This document shows, one piece after another, positions 1 through 5,487 of a stretch of 5,536 nt of DNA. The stretch spans positions 1 to 5,536 of the forward strand of contig JAITVM010000178.1 of the NCBI GenBank assembly GCA_031285815.1, read 5' to 3'. Made by a program: the position numbers and the translations under genes. Numbering within the stretch: the first letter of the stretch is position 1; the number at the start of each line of letters is the position of its first letter. The notes under the pieces were generated by a model that was not told the origin of the DNA, did not search any database, and was given only the letters and a program-made list of their open reading frames with translations. The DNA is from Clostridiales bacterium. GTDB lineage: Bacteria > Bacillota > Clostridia > Lachnospirales > JAITVM01.

Positions 1-687
1 CTAAATTTCATCACTGTACCCACCCTTTTTAATGTCCCTCATGATTTCACCGTTTCTGAGTGTAATTACACGTTTCTTCATCATATCTACAATTTCCTTT
101 GCATGCGTTGCAACCACAACAGTAGTACCTCTTTGGTTAATTTCTTCTAAAAGCGACATTATCTCCCACGCTGTATCTGGGTCAAGGTTGCCGGTCGGCT
201 CATCTGCCAATAGTAATGGCGGCTTATTAACCATGGCCCGCGCAAGTGCTGTCCGTTGCTGTTCCCCTCCCGATAATTGGGTCGGTAGGGCTTTCGCTTT
301 CTTCTGTAAACCTACCAAGGATAATATTGAAGGTACAGAACGGCGTATCTCCCTATGCGGGGCCCCTACAATGCGCATGGCAAATGCTACGTTTTCATAG
401 ACTGTTTTGTTTTGCAGTAACCTGAAATCTTGAAAAACGACGCCCATTTGCCTCCTTAAATAGGGGACCTCTTTTCTTTTTAATTTCGTAATGTTTCTCG
501 AGTTTATAAAAATATCGCCAGACGTGGGCTCAATCTCTTTAAGCAAAAGGTGCATAAACGTAGATTTTCCGGAACCGCTAGAACCCACAATAAAAGCAAA
601 CTCCCCGTCAGGGATATCAAGCGTTAAGTCGCTTATACCTTTGACGCCGTTATCATAAACTTTTGAAACCCTATTTAATAATATCAA
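1..687 (-). CDS. ftsE: Cell division ATP-binding protein FtsE
   Basis: Cytoplasmic ATPase of the FtsEX complex, an ABC-type machine that does not transport but uses ATP to switch on peptidoglycan hydrolases at the division site through membrane partner FtsX. The 228-aa protein is full length for the family. Visible motifs are Walker A GSSGSGKST (35-43), Q-loop Q86 inside FQDFRLL, a stretch characteristic of FtsE, signature LSGGEQQR (138-145), Walker B LLLADEPT (158-165), D-loop GNLD (166-169) and H-loop H195. All catalytic positions are intact. The start is TTG (685-687): it gives the normal FtsE N-terminus (MI..NRVSKVYDNG), no ATG lies nearby, and a purine-rich AGGGAG at 694-699 is well spaced. 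The stop TAG occupies bases 1-3, so ftsX, normally next, would lie just off the left edge. The gene follows the PucR-type regulator by 22 bp and probably shares its promoter. Confidence 0.95.
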   Translation of the reverse strand: MILLNRVSKVYDNGVKGISDLTLDIPDGEFAFIVGSSGSGKSTFMHLLLKEIEPTSGDIFINSRNITKLKRKEVPYLRRQMGVVFQDFRLLQNKTVYENVAFAMRIVGAPHREIRRSVPSILSLVGLQKKAKALPTQLSGGEQQRTALARAMVNKPPLLLADEPTGNLDPDTAWEIMSLLEEINQRGTTVVVATHAKEIVDMMKKRVITLRNGEIMRDIKKGGYSDEI

Positions 688-709
688 TAACCTCTCCCTC
701 TCAAGAAAA

Positions 710-1801
710 TCAATACATATTTTGTTCTTTATATGTCATATATTTACTGACCATTAAGGTTATTTTGAAAATTATGGCATCATCAAATTTCCTAAGGTCC
801 AGGCCCGTCATTTTTTGTAGTTTATCTAACCTATAAACAAGTGTGTTCCTGTGTATATAAAGCTGCCTGGAAGTCTCAGACACATTTAAATTATTTTCAA
901 AAAATTTGTTTACCGTCACTAAAATCTCATCGTCAAACTGGTCAATTGTAACATTATTTAAAACCTCGTGGATAAACATTTTACAAAGCGAAGCCGGTAA
1001 TTGATATATTAGCCTGCCTATCCCTAGTTTTTCATAATTAACAATATTGCTTTCCGATTCAAAAATCTTCCCAACCTCTAATGCCATTTTTGCTTCTTTA
1101 TAAGAGTTTGAGACATTTTTTAAGTCTAAAACCGGAGTCCCAATAGCAACATATACCTGGGCCATTGATTCCGAGCTCAAAGTATCTGCTATCATATGGG
1201 CTAATTTTTCTATTTCGTTTGAACCATCTTTTTCTTTAAGCTCTTTAACAAGGATTATAGACTTTTCGTCAACTGCCGTGACAAAATCCTTGCCTTTTGA
1301 AGGGAATATATTCCTAACAATTTCTACTGCATTTAAATCTTTATCAATTTCCGTTTCTATTAAATAAACAACACGCCTAACATTATTTTCAACATGAAGT
1401 TTTTTAGCCCTGCTATAAATATCAACTAATAATAAATTATCTAATAATAAGTTTTTAATAAAATTATCTTTGTCGTATCTTTCTTTATAAGCAACCAACA
1501 AATTTTGAATTTGAAATGCTGTTATTTTTCCGATACGGTATGTCTCCCCATCCTCCCCTTTAATATTCACAATGTATTCACAAATGCCGTTATCAAATAC
1601 TTTAAAATATTGATACCCCTGTATAAGCTGGCTTTCTGCCTGGGACAATATAAAAATATCCATCCCGTCCACCATTGTGCCTATAGAATCTTCTTCCGTA
1701 CTGGCAATAATTTTGCCTTCCCTCTCTATAACGCTTAATTCGTGGTTTGTAATGTTTTTAAGCCCTTCAATTGTGCTTTGCAAAATTTGGTTTGATATCA
1801 T
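710..1801 (-). CDS. PucR/CdaR-type helix-turn-helix transcriptional regulator
   Basis: Predicted DNA-binding regulator of 363 aa in the sugar-diacid regulator (CdaR)/PucR family. From the preferred start, residues 1-100 resemble the CdaR-type N-terminal sensor region (begins MISNQILQSTIEGLKNIT), 120-250 the degenerate GGDEF-like middle domain, and 297-352 the C-terminal PucR-type HTH, with VSETSRQLYIHRNTLVYRLDKL-like features: NVSETSRQL (306-314) and HRNTLVYRLDKL (317-328). An in-frame ATG at 1828 would add nine residues, but no SD precedes it, whereas AAGGAG (1815-1820) lies upstream of the ATG at 1801, with a long 13-nt spacing. The shorter start also matches the usual family N-terminus. 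No membrane segment is visible, so it should be cytoplasmic. Its ligand cannot be told from sequence; characterised relatives sense diacids or purine metabolites, but the position directly before ftsE suggests a different role here. It is likely autoregulated or controlled through the palindromic promoter at 1948-1997 (inference). Confidence 0.88.
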   Translation of the reverse strand: MISNQILQSTIEGLKNITNHELSVIEREGKIIASTEEDSIGTMVDGMDIFILSQAESQLIQGYQYFKVFDNGICEYIVNIKGEDGETYRIGKITAFQIQNLLVAYKERYDKDNFIKNLLLDNLLLVDIYSRAKKLHVENNVRRVVYLIETEIDKDLNAVEIVRNIFPSKGKDFVTAVDEKSIILVKELKEKDGSNEIEKLAHMIADTLSSESMAQVYVAIGTPVLDLKNVSNSYKEAKMALEVGKIFESESNIVNYEKLGIGRLIYQLPASLCKMFIHEVLNNVTIDQFDDEILVTVNKFFENNLNVSETSRQLYIHRNTLVYRLDKLQKMTGLDLRKFDDAIIFKITLMVSKYMTYKEQNMY

Positions 1802-1814
1802 GTTATTATTAACA

Positions 1815-1820
1815 CTCCTT
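1815..1820 (-). promoter_or_regulatory. Shine-Dalgarno AAGGAG deciding the regulator start
   Basis: Minus-strand AAGGAG sits inside the nine-codon extension of the longest frame and 13 nt before the ATG at 1801. The spacing is long, but it is the only good SD near either candidate start. A TATAAA-like stretch just upstream of the ATG at 1828 also makes that start less likely. Confidence 0.6.
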
Positions 1821-1828
1821 GAAAACAT

Positions 1829-2184
1829 AGTATTTTATAATGGGTTAAATAGCCGAAAATATTAATTTTTTTATATTATAATAACAAAAATAACAAAGTA
1901 TATCTTGTTTTTTTATTATATAATTATAATTATCAAAAAAAAATTTTTGTCTATATGTACTAGTATACAGATAAAATAATTTTATTGTCAATAGACATAC
2001 ATTATTAATTTCGGCCAAGTGTTAGATATTAAACGATCCTTAAGGGCCAAGTCAAGCTTTGCTATTAACTCTAATAATGTTACAATTGCTTCCACAGATT
2101 ATTATAAACTATATTATCAGTTATTGGAATATATATTACGGAATTATTTAAAATTTTTTAAATTTTGTTAACATTTAAGCCAAA
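1829..2184. other. AT-rich intergenic region upstream of the regulator-ftsE unit
   Basis: No convincing gene lies in this stretch. From right to left it holds an AT-only inverted repeat AAAATTT-TTT-AAATTTT (2150-2166), two copies of GGCCAAGT (2013-2020 and 2045-2052) with the palindrome CCTTAAGG (2038-2045) touching the second, then the promoter at 1962-1991. The leader region follows, with a run of nine A on the plus strand (1935-1943) next to five T, an AT palindrome (1920-1933), and two copies of ATAACAAA (1881-1888 and 1890-1897). I recognise no riboswitch or T-box fold in the leader, although I could not compute folding. Confidence 0.6.
1962..1991 (-). promoter_or_regulatory. Sigma-A-type promoter for the PucR-type regulator and ftsE
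   Basis: Read on the minus strand, a perfect -35 box TTGACA (1991-1986) is separated by 18 bp from TATACT (1967-1962, five of six matches to TATAAT). Transcription should start near 1955, leaving a leader of about 150 nt before the ATG at 1801. The spacer contains a perfect 15-nt palindrome (1971-1985), and a 7-bp inverted repeat brackets the promoter (1948-1954 and 1991-1997). This is the best promoter in the window. A second TATAAT (1880-1875) closer to the gene lacks a good -35. Confidence 0.72.
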
Positions 2185-2213
2185 TAAAAAACCCCAAGCT
2201 AACAGCCCAGGGT
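2185..2213 (-). terminator. Rho-independent terminator after the sugar-ABC ATPase gene
   Basis: On the minus strand a 10-bp stem closes on a GTT loop. The left arm is ACCCTGGGCT and the right arm AGCTTGGGGT, pairing throughout with three G-U wobbles in the middle, and the stem runs straight into a six-T tract. It begins 23 nt after the TAA stop at 2236-2238. The plus strand has no T tract after the hairpin, so it works only for the leftward gene. It separates the ATPase from the downstream regulator-ftsE unit. Confidence 0.9.
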
Positions 2214-2235
2214 ATCCGGTAAAATAAAAATTTAT

Positions 2236-3348
2236 TTAATTAAGGATTGTGTTTTCAGTATCTTTGTCAAATATGTGGATTGTATTAGCATCCATAGCAA
2301 TTTTAATCCTGTCGCCAGCTTTAGCCTTAGACCTAGGGTCAACCCTTGCAGTCAGTTTTTGGCCATATGCTTCAAGGTAAAGGTTAACTTCAGCCCCAAG
2401 CATTTCTGTTAATTCCACATTAACGTCAATAACTGTATCCGGCGTAGATGCAATAAAAATCTCTTCGTCATGCATATCCTCTGGCCTTATGCCAAGCAAT
2501 ACTTCTTTCCCAATATACCCCGCTTCCTCCAAAACTTTAGCTTTTGGGGCAGGAAGCTTAATTTTTGTATCGCCGTATATCATATAAATGCCATTGGACT
2601 CTTTTTCAGCCTTAACAGATAAAATATTCATCTGGGGCGAGCCAATAAATGTAGCAACAAATAAATTATTCGGTTTATGGTATAAATTTTGTGGGGAATC
2701 TACTTGTTGGATGATACCATCTTTAAGTACAACTATACGTGTACCTAAAGTCATAGCTTCAGTTTGGTCGTGGGTAACATAAATAAATGTAGTTTTAAGC
2801 CTTTGGTGCAGTTTAGATATTTCTGTCCTCATTTGCACCCTTAGTTTTGCATCAAGGTTTGATAAAGGTTCATCCATAAGAAAAACCTGCGGGTTACGGA
2901 CTATAGCGCGGCCCATGGCAACACGTTGCCTCTGCCCGCCCGACAAAGCCTTTGGCTTCCTGTCAAGAAGCCCTTCAATACCAAGTATTTTAGCTGCCTC
3001 ATTAACGCGGGCTTCTATATCTGCTTTAGGCAGTTTGCGCAATTTAAGCCCAAACGCCATATTATCAAAAACAGACATGTGTGGATATAGGGCATAGTTT
3101 TGAAAAACCATAGCGATATCCCTGTCTTTTGGCGCAACATCATTCATTTTCTTATCGCCTATGTACAATTCGCCGGCAGTAATTTCCTCTAACCCTGCAA
3201 TCATCCTAAGGGTCGTTGATTTTCCACAACCAGATGGGCCAACAAAAATTATGAACTCCTTGTCTTCAATATCAAGGCAAAAGTCCTTTACTGCAACAAA
3301 ACCATTAGAGTATTTTTTATTGATATTATTTAACTTTAAGCCAGCCAT
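2236..3348 (-). CDS. ugpC: Carbohydrate ABC transporter ATP-binding protein (MalK/MsmK/UgpC family)
   Basis: Cytoplasmic ATPase subunit of a carbohydrate-uptake (CUT1-type) ABC importer, 370 aa, normal for the family. Visible motifs are Walker A GPSGCGKST (37-45), Q-loop Q83 (VFQNYALYPH), signature LSGGQRQR (135-142), Walker B VFLMDEP (155-161), D-loop SNLD (163-166) and H-loop H193 (YVTHDQTEAMT). Residues from about 236 onward form the MalK-type C-terminal OB/TOBE regulatory domain, with GIRPED at 286-291. The sub-family (UgpC, MsmK or MalK) and the sugar cannot be decided from the ATPase alone. No permease or binding-protein gene is nearby, and the gene has its own terminator and upstream region. 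It is therefore probably a shared ATPase serving several sugar importers encoded elsewhere, as known for MsmK in streptococci (inference). The ATG at 3348 is preceded by AAGGGGG at 3360-3366. Confidence 0.93.
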   Translation of the reverse strand: MAGLKLNNINKKYSNGFVAVKDFCLDIEDKEFIIFVGPSGCGKSTTLRMIAGLEEITAGELYIGDKKMNDVAPKDRDIAMVFQNYALYPHMSVFDNMAFGLKLRKLPKADIEARVNEAAKILGIEGLLDRKPKALSGGQRQRVAMGRAIVRNPQVFLMDEPLSNLDAKLRVQMRTEISKLHQRLKTTFIYVTHDQTEAMTLGTRIVVLKDGIIQQVDSPQNLYHKPNNLFVATFIGSPQMNILSVKAEKESNGIYMIYGDTKIKLPAPKAKVLEEAGYIGKEVLLGIRPEDMHDEEIFIASTPDTVIDVNVELTEMLGAEVNLYLEAYGQKLTARVDPRSKAKAGDRIKIAMDANTIHIFDKDTENTILN

Positions 3349-3635
3349 TATAAATTATGCCCCCTTGAAAATTTAAATTAAATAATTGGCTTTAACTATA
3401 GTTTAATCAACTTCATCTAAATAATACATTAAACTAAAAAACCATACTATTGATTGAATCAACAAAATAGATTTTACAGTTTTGTTACATTTGCATATCT
3501 TTTGTGTTAGGGCCACAATAACTATAATAGTTACACAATATTATAGCCTTAAACCCAACTTTTCTGTATTATAAAAGCCACTATTCAAATAAATACAGTA
3601 AAAGCCCTTTCAAATCTGCGAAATCTTTAACCTAT
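3349..3635. promoter_or_regulatory. Palindrome-rich upstream region of the sugar-ABC ATPase gene
   Basis: This 287-bp gap contains the ATPase leader and probably its promoter. Perfect palindromes are AACTATAGTT (3394-3403), TTGATTGAATCAA (3450-3462) and TAACTATAATAGTTA (3519-3533). The first and last share the half-sites AACTAT/ATAGTT. The heptamer AATCAAC occurs at 3405-3411 and 3457-3463, 52 bp apart. A minus-strand TATAAT (3545-3540) is the best -10 candidate, but its -35 is poor. The SD AAGGGGG (3360-3366) lies 11 nt before the ATG. I see no catabolite-response (cre) consensus and no strong terminator for the upstream gene, so read-through from it remains possible. Confidence 0.5.
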
Positions 3636-4487
3636 TTAGCCAAAAGGGATGAACCCCTCACCTAAAACTTCCCTTACATCCGCAACAATAACAAATGAAT
3701 TTTTGTCTATTTTACTTACAATCTCTTTTAGGTTAACTATCTGTTTAACTGATACAACTGTCAACAAAACTGTCTTCCTGTTATTGGTATACATACCTTG
3801 CCCACTAAGGCTAGTTACGCCCCGGTCCAGCTGCTTTATAATTTCTGATGAAATAGCCTCTGCATAATCTGATATAATAAATGCCGCTTTAGAAAAATTA
3901 AGCCCTTCCAACACAGCCTCTATACACTTACTGGAAATATATATTGAAACTATTGCATACATAGCCTTTTCGTACCCAAAAATCAAAAGGCCTGCAGCAA
4001 CTACTACAGAGTCTAAATAGAAAATCATTTTTGATACCGATATGTGCTTTACAAACTTATTTATTATTATTGCCAAAAGGTCCGTCCCACCTGTCGAGGC
4101 AAAGCCCCTGAAAACAAACCCAAGCCCTATGCCTGAAAATACCCCCCCATAAATCGCTGATAGTATTAAGTCCATCCTTGCTTGAGGGGCAAATGTGACT
4201 ATAAACAAAAATAAAGACAATAAACAAGTGGCATACAATGTTTTTACCAAAAAATATGGGCCATTAAATTTTATTGAAGCAATCAATAGCGGTATATTTA
4301 AAATAAGGTTTAATAACCAAACAGGCACAGTTATAAATGTACCCAGCACTTGGGAAAGGATTATGGCAAGCCCAGAAAACCCGCCGGTAACAATATTATC
4401 CGGTTCATAAAAAACCCCAATGCCAACAGCCAGAAGCAATGTCCCAAATGTAACATAAATAAATTCAGATAAAAATTTCTTTTTCAT
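3636..4487 (-). CDS. YitT family membrane protein (DUF161 and DUF2179)
   Basis: Integral membrane protein of 283 aa, the usual length for YitT relatives. The first 190 or so residues hold about five or six hydrophobic segments (roughly 10-27, 35-50, 53-72, 80-100, 108-127, 156-171, 175-188). Family hallmarks are NIVTGGFSGLAII (31-43) and GFASTGGTDLLAIIINK (128-144), conserved in the membrane part. Residues about 222-277 are a soluble DUF2179 domain (DRGVTSLSGQGMYTN, then FVIVADVREVLGEGF), probably cytoplasmic. The biochemical function of the family is not established; transport has been suggested but I would not assign a substrate. The gene starts 3 bp after the tagA stop codon, and its SD GGAGG (4498-4502) lies within the last codons of tagA, so the two genes are co-transcribed and probably translationally coupled. 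Confidence 0.92.
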   Translation of the reverse strand: MKKKFLSEFIYVTFGTLLLAVGIGVFYEPDNIVTGGFSGLAIILSQVLGTFITVPVWLLNLILNIPLLIASIKFNGPYFLVKTLYATCLLSLFLFIVTFAPQARMDLILSAIYGGVFSGIGLGFVFRGFASTGGTDLLAIIINKFVKHISVSKMIFYLDSVVVAAGLLIFGYEKAMYAIVSIYISSKCIEAVLEGLNFSKAAFIISDYAEAISSEIIKQLDRGVTSLSGQGMYTNNRKTVLLTVVSVKQIVNLKEIVSKIDKNSFVIVADVREVLGEGFIPFG

Positions 4488-4490
4488 TAG

Positions 4491-5225
4491 TTAGTTGCCT
4501 CCAAACAATTTCTCCTTTATAACAATAAACATAAATAGCGGCAGCCGCAGCATCCGGAAGAACCGGCTCGGCTCAGTTATAAGGCGGTAAAACCATTCCA
4601 GGTTAAGTTTTTGGAATAATTCGGGCGCACGCTTAGTTTTTCCTGACATTACATCAAAGCTTCCGCCTATGCAGCAGGTCAATTTTACTGGCAGGGCACT
4701 TTTATATTTATCAGCAAACTTCTCCTGTTTTGGGTACCCAAGCCCTAACAATAATATATCAGGCTTAAGCCTATTAATCTCCTCTATAATTAGTTTCTCT
4801 TTCCTGCCATCAAAATATCCGTCGTTTACCCCTATAATATTAAGCCCCTTATATTTTCTCATCATATTCTTTGCGGCGAGCTCCGCGACGCCTTTACCCC
4901 CACCAAGCAAATAAACGGTAGCCCCCCCGTCTTTTATATTATTAAAAAGCCCCTGTATTAAATCATAACCGGCTACCCTCTCTGGGATTTTCACCTTATT
5001 AAATTTAGAGGCAATAACAACCCCAATGCCATCTGGCACAACTAGGTCGGCACTTTTAATAATGCGCATCAAGTCTGGGTCCTTCCTCGCTTCCAAAACT
5101 ATTTCTGGGTTTGGTGTAATTAATATATGGTTCCTATTTTCGGATAGGAAGCCCAATAGCAATTGGCTACTTTCTTCCTTAGTATATGTTGATACCGGGA
5201 CATTTAAAACCTCCGTTGTATCCAT
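4491..5225 (-). CDS. tagA: WecG/TagA/CpsF family glycosyltransferase (GT26)
   Basis: Predicted membrane-associated glycosyltransferase of 244 aa, most like TagA, which moves N-acetylmannosamine from UDP-ManNAc to undecaprenyl-diphosphate-GlcNAc, the committed step in wall teichoic acid linkage-unit synthesis. From the ATG at 5225 the sequence shows TPNPEIVLEAR (37-47), VVPDGIGVV (62-70), YLLGGGKGVAE (105-115), GLGYPKQEKF (161-170) and an Arg-rich C-terminal tail. T37, N39, D65, R83 and Q167, and tail arginines R214, R221 and R224, fall at the numbers I recall for functional residues of Thermoanaerobacter italicus TagA, with D65 as proposed catalytic base. A TTG at 5231 would add two residues but leaves one base after the SD. 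AAAGGGG (5233-5239) is 7 nt from the ATG, so ATG is chosen. The sugar could differ (CpsF- or WecG-like), since no other teichoic acid gene is visible here. Confidence 0.9.
   Translation of the reverse strand: MDTTEVLNVPVSTYTKEESSQLLLGFLSENRNHILITPNPEIVLEARKDPDLMRIIKSADLVVPDGIGVVIASKFNKVKIPERVAGYDLIQGLFNNIKDGGATVYLLGGGKGVAELAAKNMMRKYKGLNIIGVNDGYFDGRKEKLIIEEINRLKPDILLLGLGYPKQEKFADKYKSALPVKLTCCIGGSFDVMSGKTKRAPELFQKLNLEWFYRLITEPSRFFRMLRLPLFMFIVIKEKLFGGN
4498..4502 (-). promoter_or_regulatory. Shine-Dalgarno GGAGG of the YitT-family gene inside the tagA 3' end
   Basis: Minus-strand GGAGG lies 10 nt before the ATG at 4487 and overlaps the final codons (Phe-Gly-Gly-Asn) of tagA. Ribosomes finishing tagA would pass directly over this site, which supports coupled translation of the two genes. 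Confidence 0.75.
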
Positions 5226-5232
5226 TAACAAT

Positions 5233-5239
5233 CCCCTTT
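5233..5239 (-). promoter_or_regulatory. Shine-Dalgarno AAAGGGG deciding the tagA start
   Basis: Minus-strand AAAGGGG lies 7 nt before the ATG at 5223-5225 but only one base before the in-frame TTG at 5229-5231. The spacing therefore selects the ATG. The same GGGG-type SD is seen at the sugar-ABC ATPase gene (3360-3366). Confidence 0.7.
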
Positions 5240-5255
5240 ACAAATGGTTTTTTTA

Positions 5256-5284
5256 AGTATATCATATTCTAAGTATTGAATAAA
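5256..5284 (-). promoter_or_regulatory. Extended -10 promoter for tagA and the YitT-family gene
   Basis: Minus-strand TGATATACT (5264-5256) gives an extended -10 element (TG, one base, TATACT). A weak -35 TTTATT (5284-5279) is 17 bp upstream. The start would be near 5249, leaving a leader of roughly 24 nt that contains the SD. A second TATAAT (5299-5294) farther upstream lacks a clear -35 and could be an alternative promoter. Confidence 0.55.
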
Positions 5285-5370
5285 CTTCTATACATTATAA
5301 CCCGTATTTTATTAGCAAGTACTATGGCTTTAATTGCGGGCATTTTATTGTGCTGCTTTTTATTTTTTGG

Positions 5371-5398
5371 TTGCTTGTAGGCTTAGGTAGTTTAAAAT
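5371..5398 (+). promoter_or_regulatory. Possible promoter for the rightward gene at the window edge
   Basis: TTGCTT (5371-5376), a 16-bp spacer and TAAAAT (5393-5398) make a weak sigma-A-like match that would leave a leader of about 80 nt. TATATT at 5457-5462 is another possible -10 with a worse -35. With tagA transcribed leftward, the 262-bp gap must hold divergent promoters, but which rightward element is used is unclear. Confidence 0.25.
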
Positions 5399-5487
5399 AT
5401 TGCCCTCAAAACCCTCTAAAAACTAAAAGCATTATTTCGAAATTTTAGCCATTTAGTATATTTATGACTTTTTATTAGAGGTGTATC

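Noticed and set aside
32..400. Open frame on the plus strand opposite ftsE
   Set aside because: It lies wholly antisense to a complete FtsE with all ATPase motifs, and its translation shows no recognisable domain. The same applies to other plus-strand frames opposite the regulator, ATPase, YitT-family and tagA genes.
1802..1828. Longer regulator start at the ATG at 1828
   Set aside because: No SD precedes it, a -10-like TATAAA lies just upstream, and the nine extra residues are not typical of the family. It cannot be ruled out without protein data.
2150..2166. AAAATTT-TTT-AAATTTT hairpin as a second terminator after the sugar-ABC ATPase
   Set aside because: It contains only A-T pairs and has no T tract after it. 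The GC-containing hairpin at 2185-2213 already explains termination.
1829..2184. Riboswitch, T-box or small RNA gene in the long gap
   Set aside because: I could find no conserved core motif, tRNA-like element or GC-containing stem set. The gap is mostly low-complexity AT sequence with one promoter.
3564..3598. Inverted repeat CTGTATT/AATACAG after the YitT-family gene as a terminator
   Set aside because: The stem is only 7 bp and AT-rich, the loop is 21 nt, and no T tract follows on either strand.
3642..3658. Short hairpin AGGG/CCCT at the end of the YitT-family gene as a terminator
   Set aside because: The stem is four pairs with a 6-nt loop, it lies within the final codons, and the T run after it is very short.
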